From: an uncultured Bacteroidales bacterium
GTDB taxonomy: Bacteria; Bacteroidota; Bacteroidia; Bacteroidales; FEN-979
Assembly: GCA_903925275.1 (NCBI GenBank)
Contig: CAIYES010000535.1
Span: 1-43,764, forward strand
DNA: 43,764 nt
Direction: 5' to 3'
The notes under the pieces are model-generated. The model was not told the DNA's origin, made no database searches, and worked only from the letters and a program-made list of their open reading frames with translations. This document shows, one piece after another, positions 34,463-41,464 of this stretch. The position numbers and the translations under genes are program-made. The stretch's first letter is position 1, and every line of letters begins with the position of its first letter.

Positions 34463-35989
34463 ATGGCCAACAACGAAGAGCTTTTTAAAAAAATAATTGC
34501 CCATGCCAAGGAATACGGTTTTGTATTTCCATCCAGTGAAATTTATGACGGACTCTCTGCCGTGTACGATTACGGCCCATTTGGCGTTGAACTCAAAAAT
34601 AACATTAAAGATTACTGGTGGAGGGCGATGACCCGGTTTCATGAAAACATCGTGGGACTCGATTGCGCCATTTTCATGCACCCGACAGTGTGGAAAGCGT
34701 CAGGCCATGTGGATGCCTTCAGCGACCCGATGATTGACAACAAGGATTCAAAAAAACGTTACCGGGCCGATGTGCTGGTCGAAGATCATCTTCAGAAGAT
34801 TGAAGATAAAATTCAGAAAGAAGTTGAAAAAGCACGCAGCCGCTTTGGCGAATCTTTTGATGAAAAAATGTACCGGGACACCAACCCCCGCGTAAAGGAA
34901 TACCAGGAAAAAATCGATGGCATCAAAACCCGGTTTTATGCCTCCCTGGGCAAGGACGATCTTGATGATATCAAACGGTTGATCGAAGAAGCAGGAATTG
35001 TATGCCCTGTAAGCGGAACTAAAAACTGGACAGAAGTGCGCCAGTTCAACCTGATGTTCTCTACCCGGATGGGGTCGGTGAACGATGATACTTCGGTGGT
35101 TTATCTCCGCCCGGAAACCGCCCAGGGAATCTTTGTCAACTTCCTGAATGTCCAGAAATCAGCCCGCATGAAGATCCCCTTTGGCATCGCCCAGATCGGG
35201 AAAGCCTTTCGCAACGAAATTGTGGCCCGGCAGTTTCTTTTCCGCATGCGCGAATTCGAACAGATGGAGATGCAATACTTCGTTAAACCAGGCGAGGAAC
35301 TCAAATGGTATGAATACTGGAAGGAAGAACGCATGAAATGGCATCTTTCACTTGGGCTTCCTGCCTCAAAGTATCGTTTCCACAACCATGAAAAGCTGGC
35401 TCATTATGCCAATGCCGCCGCCGATATCGAATTCGAATTCCCGATCGGGTTTAAGGAACTGGAAGGAATTCACAGCCGCACCGATTTTGATCTGAGCGCC
35501 CACCAGCAATTTTCGGGAAAGAAACTCCAGTATTTTGATACGGAAACCAATGAAAGCTATGTGCCGTATGTTGTTGAAACTTCCATCGGCCTCGACCGCA
35601 CCTTCCTGGCCATCCTGAGCCATGCATACCGCGAAGAAAAGCTCGAAGATGGCAGCGAACGTGTCGTTCTTGGAATCCCCGCAACACTTGCCCCCATCAA
35701 ACTGGCCGTTTTACCGTTGACCAAAAAGGACGGTTTACCCGAAAAAGGCCGCCAGATCATGGATGCCCTCAAGAACGATTTCCGTTGCTATTACGAAGAA
35801 AAAGACACCATCGGCCGCCGGTACCGCCGGATGGATGCCCTCGGGACACCTTTTTGCATAACAGTTGATCATCAAACCCTGGAGGATGATACCGTCACCA
35901 TCCGCGACCGCGACACCATGTTACAGGAACGAATTCAAAAAAGTGATATCCATGATATTGTGCAGGAAAAAATATCGCCGAAACGGTAA
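34463..35989 (+). CDS. glyS: Glycyl-tRNA synthetase, dimeric type
   Basis: This class II synthetase charges tRNA-Gly. At 508 residues it is the single-chain, homodimeric form found in Bacteroidota, archaea and eukaryotes, not the alpha2beta2 bacterial form. The N-terminal FVFPSSEIYDGLSAVYDYGPFGVELKNN is the family signature. Motif 2 is visible as FRNEIVARQFLFRMREFEQMEMQYF at about residues 250-275, and motif 3 as ETSIGLDRTFLAIL at about 373-386. The anticodon-binding domain fills about 400-505. The reading frame is complete. The symbol glyQS or glyS is used for this form. Confidence 0.97.
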   Translation: MANNEELFKKIIAHAKEYGFVFPSSEIYDGLSAVYDYGPFGVELKNNIKDYWWRAMTRFHENIVGLDCAIFMHPTVWKASGHVDAFSDPMIDNKDSKKRYRADVLVEDHLQKIEDKIQKEVEKARSRFGESFDEKMYRDTNPRVKEYQEKIDGIKTRFYASLGKDDLDDIKRLIEEAGIVCPVSGTKNWTEVRQFNLMFSTRMGSVNDDTSVVYLRPETAQGIFVNFLNVQKSARMKIPFGIAQIGKAFRNEIVARQFLFRMREFEQMEMQYFVKPGEELKWYEYWKEERMKWHLSLGLPASKYRFHNHEKLAHYANAAADIEFEFPIGFKELEGIHSRTDFDLSAHQQFSGKKLQYFDTETNESYVPYVVETSIGLDRTFLAILSHAYREEKLEDGSERVVLGIPATLAPIKLAVLPLTKKDGLPEKGRQIMDALKNDFRCYYEEKDTIGRRYRRMDALGTPFCITVDHQTLEDDTVTIRDRDTMLQERIQKSDIHDIVQEKISPKR

Positions 35990-36011
35990 GAATACCCTCC
36001 GGCAGCTTTAC

Positions 36012-37580
36012 ATGAGATGCAGGTTTGCCCTGCTGTTTCTGGCCATCTGGCTTTTATCATTTATCAGTGCCGGGGCCCAGACCATCTTTCAGACCTCCTT
36101 CTCCAACGGATTTTACCTCTGTGGCAACGATATCCAGCAGAAAAGCGGCTGGTATTACATCGGCGGAACAGCCAAAGATGCACTGTCATCAGGGTTTTTT
36201 CTGATGAAAACAGATAACTACGGTGACAGTGTCTGGACCAGAGAATTTAATGGCGCCCTCCCCCTTGAAGGAAAAAAAATCATCCTGCAGGATGATTTCA
36301 TCTATCTGGCAGGGAATTGCAATCCGAATATGGCTTCTTCACGGGGATTTATTGCGAAAGTCACCACGGGTGGCATCGTGCTGTGGAGCAAAACCTTCGG
36401 GTCGGCCGGACCTTGTGAAATCAACGATATCCTGCTCCGTGATGATACCACGCTGGTGCTGACCGGATCGGTCAGCGGGACAGGTGCTGGCGGGAAGGAT
36501 ATCCTGGTTGCGGTATTCGACACCTCGGGATCGTTCAGGTGGGCGAAGGCTTACGGTAAAACCGGAAACGAATCAGCGAGTGCGGTCGTTGCCGGATCTG
36601 CTACAGGTCTTTACCTGACCGGAAATACGGATTACAACGATCCCGAAGGCGATATTTTCATCATGGAACTTTCCGCAGACGGATCGGTGCAATGGTGCAA
36701 AACCTATGACATCCTGCACAATGGCTTCACCGGCCAGAATGCCTATGATCTGATAAGCAGTTCCGGAGGAAACCTTGTTGTAAGCGGGAATACGAAGGTG
36801 TATGAGTTCTCACCGACAGACCAGATCTGGAATCCCCTGGTCATCAAGACAAACGAGGCCGGCAATGTGGTTTATGCCAAAGAGTATGATCTGAACAGTG
36901 GAGGAGGGGCGGCTTACCAGATTATCGAGACCGGCGACGGAGAAATGGCCTTTACAGGTTTTATGCGCATCTCCTTCGGCCTGCTGGTGAAGACGGATCA
37001 GTTGGGTGCCACCTCCTGGTCAAAGGTTTACGGGTTTGACCCGTCGGGAATTGCCTACCTGAACCAGGCAAAGGCTTTTATACAGCATGGCAGCAGCTAT
37101 GTGATGACCGGATATATCGAAACCCAGGCAGATACAGCGCTCTATCTTGTCAAGGCCAACCAAATGGGAGTGTCGGGCTGCCAGGAATCCGAACCCGCAT
37201 CACATGCAGATCCAACCACAGAAAACCCTGCGGTCAGCGACCTTGTCCTGAATGTCACCCCCTTTGTCCCCGATATCAGCATTTTTCCGTTGACCTGCTT
37301 TTCCCCGACCCTTTCTGTGCATTCATATTGTGAAACTCCGACAGGAGATCCACAGCTTGAAGTGATGAAGGGCGTTTATCCTAACCCGGTAAAGGATTTC
37401 CTGCAGATAACAGGACTTTCCCAACCATCAGCGTATCGATTGTATGATATCCACGGCAACCTGGTCGGGTCGGGCCACGAAACCCGGATTGATTTCCGGC
37501 CATTCGGGGCAGGAATATATTTCCTTACCGCCTACGACCATGGCACATGCTATACCTGTAAAATTATCCGGCTTAACTGA
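36012..37580 (+). CDS. T9SS-sorted secreted protein with propeller-like repeats
   Basis: From the ATG at 36012 the protein has 522 residues; an open frame extends upstream into glyS but the signal peptide fixes this start. The signal peptide is about residues 1-24, ending AGAQ. The middle (about 25-390) repeats short units such as GFFLMKTDNYGDSVWTREF and DIFIMELSADGSVQWCKTY, spaced about 50-55 residues, which suggests a beta-propeller. The last 75 residues are a type A T9SS C-terminal sorting domain: GVYPNPVKDFLQI, then YRLYDIHGNLV, then GIYFLTAYD. It should be exported across the outer membrane by T9SS and attached or released. The ligand is unknown. It starts 22 nt after glyS. Confidence 0.88.
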   Translation: MRCRFALLFLAIWLLSFISAGAQTIFQTSFSNGFYLCGNDIQQKSGWYYIGGTAKDALSSGFFLMKTDNYGDSVWTREFNGALPLEGKKIILQDDFIYLAGNCNPNMASSRGFIAKVTTGGIVLWSKTFGSAGPCEINDILLRDDTTLVLTGSVSGTGAGGKDILVAVFDTSGSFRWAKAYGKTGNESASAVVAGSATGLYLTGNTDYNDPEGDIFIMELSADGSVQWCKTYDILHNGFTGQNAYDLISSSGGNLVVSGNTKVYEFSPTDQIWNPLVIKTNEAGNVVYAKEYDLNSGGGAAYQIIETGDGEMAFTGFMRISFGLLVKTDQLGATSWSKVYGFDPSGIAYLNQAKAFIQHGSSYVMTGYIETQADTALYLVKANQMGVSGCQESEPASHADPTTENPAVSDLVLNVTPFVPDISIFPLTCFSPTLSVHSYCETPTGDPQLEVMKGVYPNPVKDFLQITGLSQPSAYRLYDIHGNLVGSGHETRIDFRPFGAGIYFLTAYDHGTCYTCKIIRLN

Positions 37581-37654
37581 CCCTGCACTTTTATTTCATT
37601 GAATCCGGCCTGGAAAATTTCGCAGGTTTTTCTAACTTCAATCGAAGAAGTGTT

Positions 37655-37662
37655 TATTTTTG
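37655..37662 (+). promoter_or_regulatory. -7 promoter element of the DUF218 gene
   Basis: TATTTTTG matches TAnnTTTG exactly. It overlaps an in-frame TTG at 37660, so transcription would begin after that codon, which supports the ATG at 37684 as the true start. Confidence 0.5.
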
Positions 37663-37683
37663 AAAAAAATCCCGACCACAGGC

Positions 37684-38496
37684 ATGAAAAACGCTGCCAC
37701 CCGACATATCCTGAACCGCCTGAGGCGTATCCTGAAAGGCATATTGTTTTCGGCAGGTATCATTGCGATATTTCTGGTTTTGCTTGCATTTACCACAGTT
37801 CCTTTCTGGATCTGGTATGGGATGGGCGTGAAACATGCGGGGATAAAGCGCCCGCCCGGTTGCATCGTGTTGCTCGGCGGCGGCGGAATGCCCAGCGAAA
37901 GTGCTCTGATGCGGTTATGGTACACCGCGCAGGCAGGAAATTACTTCAACAAGGCCGACATCATCATTGCTCTCCCGGGCAATGCCAAAGATTCGCTGAG
38001 TTCCATCAACCTGATGAAAAAGGAGTTGATCCTTCACGGGATCAGCAAAGAAAGGATCTTCCTCGAAGATTCCGGCACAAATACGCGTGCGCAGGCTCTT
38101 CGTGTGCTAAAAATAATATCGAATATTGAACAACGAATATCGAATATCGAACGGAAAAATGTAAAACCTGATTCCGTTCAATATTCAATATTCAATATTC
38201 GAAATTCGCAATTCACTTCAATCCTTATCGTCACGTCCCCCGAGCACATGCTTCGCGCAGTGCTTACTTTTAAAAAGGCAGGGTTCATGAAAGTCGACGG
38301 GCTTCCGGCCTTTGAACAGGCCATTGCTGCCGATATCTCCTTCAATGCCCGTAAACTCGGAGGCCGGATTTTTATTCCCGATGTGGGGAACAGCATCATG
38401 CTGCGATACCAGTTCTGGACCCAGTTGCAGTACGAAATACTGATTTTGAGGGAATATTCGGCCCTGGCATACTATAAGCTATCAGGATGGATCTGA
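37684..38496 (+). CDS. YdcF/SanA-like DUF218 membrane protein with repeat-derived insertion
   Basis: The 270-residue protein has an N-terminal membrane anchor (about residues 18-45) and a DUF218 domain, a Rossmann-like fold linked to envelope functions in SanA. The domain begins with GCIVLLGGGG, and its conserved EDSGTNTRAQALRVLKI leads up to LIVTSPEHMLRAV. Between these two normally close motifs lie about 30 extra residues (starting SNIEQRISNIERKN and ending YSIFNIRNSQF). They are encoded by an inverted heptad repeat at 38114-38214. The frame stays open on both sides, so the protein may still fold with an extended loop. The exact enzymatic role of DUF218 proteins is not established. Confidence 0.82.
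   Translation: MKNAATRHILNRLRRILKGILFSAGIIAIFLVLLAFTTVPFWIWYGMGVKHAGIKRPPGCIVLLGGGGMPSESALMRLWYTAQAGNYFNKADIIIALPGNAKDSLSSINLMKKELILHGISKERIFLEDSGTNTRAQALRVLKIISNIEQRISNIERKNVKPDSVQYSIFNIRNSQFTSILIVTSPEHMLRAVLTFKKAGFMKVDGLPAFEQAIAADISFNARKLGGRIFIPDVGNSIMLRYQFWTQLQYEILILREYSALAYYKLSGWI
38114..38214 (+). repeat. Miniature inverted heptad element inside the DUF218 coding sequence
   Basis: Six heptads (TAATATC, GAATATT, GAACAAC, GAATATC, GAATATC, GAACGGA) at 38114-38155 are followed by 17 nt. Six inverted heptads (TCCGTTC, three AATATTC, GAAATTC, GCAATTC) follow at 38173-38214. The innermost pair, GAACGGA/TCCGTTC, is perfectly complementary. The units are of the same kind as those around the four-helix-bundle gene at 25577-26288. 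The element can form a hairpin of up to 42 bp in the mRNA. Confidence 0.92.
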
Positions 38497-38561
38497 AAAA
38501 AACTTAAAACGCTAAACCACCGATCATTTTTGCGACCCGTAAACGAGTCGCCTTGTCCACC

Positions 38562-39125
38562 TTAACGCTTGTTGAAAAAATTCATAGTCCTCTCCGTCCC
38601 AGTCAGCACGAAGCTTTTGATCAGTTCGACCGTTGTTTCGATCCGCGGGATCAGGATCTTTGTCTCATCTGAAGTCCACCGGCCCAGGACATAATCAACC
38701 TGGTATCCTTTGGCAAAATCGCTGCCGATTCCAATGCGAAGTCGTGCAAATTCATTGGTTTCAATGGTTTCAATGATGCTGATCAGGCCATTGTGTCCCC
38801 CGTCGCTACCCTTCGATTTCAGCCGCAGGGCCCCCAGCGGCAGCGCAAGATCGTCGACGATCACCAGGATATTTTCTTTGGCGATATCCTCTTTCTGCAT
38901 CCAGTATCGCACCGATTTCCCGCTAAGGTTCATATATGTGGTCGGCTTGATCACCACCAGGGTTCGTCCCTTCAGCGACATCCTGGCTACCGATGCAAGC
39001 CTTCCCACTTCAAACGTGGCTTTGAAGTTCAGCGCCAGAGCATCGGCAGCAATAAACCCGATATTATGGCGCGTATCGGCATATTCGTCGCCAATATTTC
39101 CCAAACCGACAATCAGGTATTTCAT
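38562..39125 (-). CDS. pth: Peptidyl-tRNA hydrolase
   Basis: The enzyme recycles tRNA by hydrolysing peptidyl-tRNA released from stalled ribosomes. The 187-residue protein has the N-terminal KYLIVGLGNIGDEYADTRHNIGF with catalytic His20. It also has Asn66 in YMNLSG, the VDDLALPLG stretch with Asp91/Asp92, and Asn112 in GGHNGL. All are expected for the family, and the length is normal. It lies downstream of rplY on the same strand, a common pairing, but a strong terminator and a 9-bp repeat array lie between them. It may therefore depend on readthrough or a promoter I do not see. Confidence 0.97.
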   Translation of the reverse strand: MKYLIVGLGNIGDEYADTRHNIGFIAADALALNFKATFEVGRLASVARMSLKGRTLVVIKPTTYMNLSGKSVRYWMQKEDIAKENILVIVDDLALPLGALRLKSKGSDGGHNGLISIIETIETNEFARLRIGIGSDFAKGYQVDYVLGRWTSDETKILIPRIETTVELIKSFVLTGTERTMNFFNKR

Positions 39126-39183
39126 GTTTACACGATTAAATAGAAAAAATCACAAAGTCACAACCTAACTCTCCTGCCTCCCT

Positions 39184-39261
39184 TGCATTATTTGCATTAT
39201 TTGCATTTCCTGCATTTCCTGCATTTCCTGCATTCCCTGCATTCCCTGCATTCCCTGCATT
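39184..39261. repeat. Tandem 9-bp array between rplY and pth
   Basis: Eight full units and a partial ninth of the form TGCATTNNN run from 39184 to 39261. There are two of TGCATTATT, three of TGCATTTCC and three of TGCATTCCC, ordered by type. The array directly abuts the T-run side of the rplY terminator. The ordered blocks show stepwise spread of each variant by slippage. Confidence 0.95.
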
Positions 39262-39300
39262 AAAAAAAAGAAGGTGTAAAGCTACCTCCTCTACACCTTC
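39262..39300 (-). terminator. Intrinsic terminator of rplY
   Basis: On the minus strand GAAGGTGTA (complement of 39292-39300) pairs with TACACCTTC (complement of 39270-39278). A run of eight T follows. It begins 26 nt after the rplY stop codon. Confidence 0.85.
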
Positions 39301-39326
39301 CTTGCAAAAATATTGATCTGAAAAGC

Positions 39327-39971
39327 TTACTTCTTTGGGGCTTCAGCTTTTTTGGCACCTTCGGCAGGGGCGGCGGCAGCAGTTGCAGCGGCAGCACCTT
39401 CAGCGCCGGGAACAACTTCTTCAACAACGGCACGTGCGGTACGCACACCAACAATAACGCTGCTGGCAGGATCTAAAAACGAAACGTTTTCGAATTTCAT
39501 ATCCGACACTTTCACAGAGTCACCGATTTCAAGTCCGTCGATCGAAACGGTAAGATCATCGGGCAGATCCTGAACCAAAGCTTTGATGATCAATTTGCGC
39601 ATTTTCTTGATCAGTCGGCCACCACGGAGAACGCCGGGGGCTGTACCGATAATTTTAATCGGAACGCCGATTGTAACTTGTTTTTCAGGGATGATCTGCA
39701 TAAAGTCAACATGCAGCATACGGTCGGTAACCGGATGGTACTGCACATCCTGCACGATCGTGCTGTATTCCTGACCGCCAACGTTCAGATTGAAGATGTA
39801 GGCTATTGGTGTATGCATGACTTTCATCAGCACTTTTTCCTCAGCCACGAAATGAATTTGTTCTTTACCGCCATACATCACGCAAGGCACTTTGAATTCC
39901 TTGCGGTGTTTTTTAGCATCTTTTTTCCCTACGTTCTCGCGAAGAGAACCGCTCAATGATACCGTTTTCAT
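39327..39971 (-). CDS. rplY: 50S ribosomal protein bL25, Ctc form
   Basis: bL25 binds 5S rRNA. The 214-residue protein is the long Ctc (general stress protein) form. The N-terminal 5S-binding domain is about residues 1-95 (RKEFKVPCVMYGG and VQYHPVTDRMLHVDFMQI), and a C-terminal beta domain follows to about 180. The tail is rich in Ala, Pro, Lys and Glu (EGAAAATAAAAPAEGAKKAEAPKK region), of low complexity and usual in this form. The gene has a -7 element 123 nt upstream, and its leader holds two octad arrays. It ends with a strong terminator. Confidence 0.96.
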   Translation of the reverse strand: MKTVSLSGSLRENVGKKDAKKHRKEFKVPCVMYGGKEQIHFVAEEKVLMKVMHTPIAYIFNLNVGGQEYSTIVQDVQYHPVTDRMLHVDFMQIIPEKQVTIGVPIKIIGTAPGVLRGGRLIKKMRKLIIKALVQDLPDDLTVSIDGLEIGDSVKVSDMKFENVSFLDPASSVIVGVRTARAVVEEVVPGAEGAAAATAAAAPAEGAKKAEAPKK

Positions 39972-40005
39972 AATGTTGATAATTTAGTTAGTTGGTTATT
40001 TTACT

Positions 40006-40045
40006 GGTGAAAAGGTAAACAAGTAAACTGGTAAACAGGTAAAAG
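40006..40045. repeat. Five GGTAAACA-type octads in the rplY leader
   Basis: The plus-strand units read GGTGAAAA, GGTAAACA, AGTAAACT, GGTAAACA and GGTAAAAG, each 8 bp. They lie 34 bp upstream of the rplY start codon. Confidence 0.85.
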
Positions 40046-40050
40046 GAAGT

Positions 40051-40082
40051 CACGATTTCACCATTTCACGATTTCACCATTT
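40051..40082. repeat. Four GTGAAATS-type octads in the rplY leader
   Basis: On the minus strand the units alternate ATGGTGAA and ATCGTGAA, an 8-bp period over about 32 bp. They are related to the GAAATGGT octads at 18475-18514 at nuoB/nuoC. Confidence 0.8.
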
Positions 40083-40093
40083 TTTTAAGCCTG

Positions 40094-40101
40094 CAAAGGT
40101 A
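40094..40101 (-). promoter_or_regulatory. -7 promoter element of rplY
   Basis: On the minus strand this reads TACCTTTG, an exact TAnnTTTG match. It lies in the gap after prs and would give a leader of about 115 nt containing both octad arrays. Confidence 0.55.
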
Positions 40102-40113
40102 GTAAAAATTCAT

Positions 40114-41046
40114 TTAGAATTTGAACAGGGAGGAGATCGATTCTCTTTTTTTGAGGCGGCGGATCACTTCGGCAAAGAGATCGGCGGTGCTAAGTACCTT
40201 GATTTTCGGGGTTTCAATGGTGATGGGGATTGTATCGGTTACGATAAGTTCAAGGAGTGCCGAATTCTCAATATTTTCCCTGGCATTGCCTGAAAGAAGC
40301 GGATGCGTAACCATTGCGCGTACAGAAGCGGCGCCCTGTTCCATGATGATCTCGGCAGCTTTACACAAGGTACCACCGGTATCAACGATGTCGTCGAGCA
40401 GCACAACATCCTTTCCTTTCACATCACCAACCAGCCTCATTTTTGCCACTTCATTGGGTTTTGACCGGTGTTTGTAGCAGATGACGAAATTGGTATGGAA
40501 GTACTTTGCATACGACCCGGCACGGCGGGTTCCGCCGGTATCGGGAGAGGCAAAAATCAGTTCAGGGAGGTGAAGGGTTTTAAGATATGGGATAAAGACC
40601 GATGAAGCATAAAGATGATCGACCGGGACATCGAAAAAACCCTGGATCTGATCAGCATGGAGATCTAGGGCAATGATTCGGTTAACACCGGCAGCAGAAA
40701 GAAGGTTGGCTACCAGTTTCGCTGCGATGGAAACCCGCGGTTTGTCTTTGCGGTCCTGACGGGCATAGCCGAAATATGGGATGACGGCCACAATGGTCTT
40801 TGCGGAGGCACGGCGGGCAGCGTCGATGAGCATCAGCAGTTCAAAAAGGTTATCTGACGGGGCATGGGTCGATTGGATCAGGAAGACATCGGTACCACGG
40901 ATATTTTCTTCAAAGGAGGGCTGAAATTCACCATCTGCAAACCTGACAACCGAAGATTTACCCGGGTCAGTACCATAACTTTGCGCAATTTTCTCACCCA
41001 GGTAGGCTGTCGCCGAACCCGAAAAGATGTTGATCTTTGCTGCCAT
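40114..41046 (-). CDS. prs: Ribose-phosphate pyrophosphokinase (PRPP synthetase)
   Basis: The enzyme makes PRPP from ribose 5-phosphate and ATP for nucleotide, histidine and tryptophan synthesis. The 310-residue protein is a class I enzyme. It has the flexible loop YARQDRKDKPRVSIAAK at about residues 94-110, His130 in the metal-binding DLHADQIQGFFD, and the PRPP-binding DDIVDTGGT at 218-226. It is complete and has its own -7 element. The gene order prs-rplY-pth on one strand is common in Bacteroidota. Confidence 0.98.
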   Translation of the reverse strand: MAAKINIFSGSATAYLGEKIAQSYGTDPGKSSVVRFADGEFQPSFEENIRGTDVFLIQSTHAPSDNLFELLMLIDAARRASAKTIVAVIPYFGYARQDRKDKPRVSIAAKLVANLLSAAGVNRIIALDLHADQIQGFFDVPVDHLYASSVFIPYLKTLHLPELIFASPDTGGTRRAGSYAKYFHTNFVICYKHRSKPNEVAKMRLVGDVKGKDVVLLDDIVDTGGTLCKAAEIIMEQGAASVRAMVTHPLLSGNARENIENSALLELIVTDTIPITIETPKIKVLSTADLFAEVIRRLKKRESISSLFKF

Positions 41047-41069
41047 GATGAGGGGGGGATTACTTTGCG

Positions 41070-41077
41070 CAAAGATA
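41070..41077 (-). promoter_or_regulatory. -7 promoter element of prs
   Basis: On the minus strand this reads TATCTTTG, an exact TAnnTTTG match, 24 nt before the prs start codon. Confidence 0.6.
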
Positions 41078-41166
41078 AACCATTAAATTCCGTGGTGCAA
41101 ATTAAAGTATCAACATAATAGACTTCATTCACGTTACATAATAGTTGCAGACTGAAAAAAAATTGG

Positions 41167-41174
41167 TACTTTTG
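41167..41174 (+). promoter_or_regulatory. -7 promoter element of the tRNA-Leu gene
   Basis: TACTTTTG matches TAnnTTTG exactly and lies 57 nt before the tRNA. Confidence 0.55.
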
Positions 41175-41230
41175 TACCCCTGTTTACCCGAACCCGAACC
41201 CTGTAAATTGCAGGATCGGAAGGAACAACT

Positions 41231-41317
41231 GCCCGGATGGCGGAATAGGTAGACGCGTTGGTCTCAAAAACCAATGAATGCAAGTTCGTGCCGGTTCGAT
41301 TCCGGCTCCGGGTACCA
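41231..41317 (+). tRNA. tRNA-Leu (anticodon CAA)
   Basis: The 87-nt gene has a 7-bp acceptor stem (GCCCGGA with TCCGGGT, one G-U pair) and an anticodon stem TTGGT/ACCAA. The loop CTCAAAA gives anticodon CAA, reading UUG codons. A long variable arm, as expected for leucine, precedes a T arm with GGTTCGATTCC. The CCA end is encoded. A terminator follows. tRNA-Leu genes are frequent integration sites for genomic islands, which is relevant to the genes beyond it. Confidence 0.95.
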
Positions 41318-41328
41318 AAACACCTCTA

Positions 41329-41360
41329 AAACCCACGCCAGTCGTGGGTTTTTCTTTTTT
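41329..41360 (+). terminator. Intrinsic terminator after tRNA-Leu
   Basis: AAACCCACG and CGTGGGTTT form a 9-bp stem with loop CCAGT, followed by TTTTTCTTTTTT. On the opposite strand the stem is followed by a shorter T-run, so it may also serve the AAA ATPase gene that converges on it. Confidence 0.85.
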
Positions 41361-41464
41361 GAGTACCCAAATGGGTACCCAAAAGATTTTTTTCACTTTC
41401 CCTGTAGTTAAATCTATAAAAATCAGCGTATTTTCTTCGTCTGAGAGATCATCACTTAAGTTGA

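Noticed and set aside
37599-38129. Open frame of 176 codons overlapping the DUF218 gene
   Set aside because: It is out of frame with the conserved DUF218 motifs and its product resembles no family.
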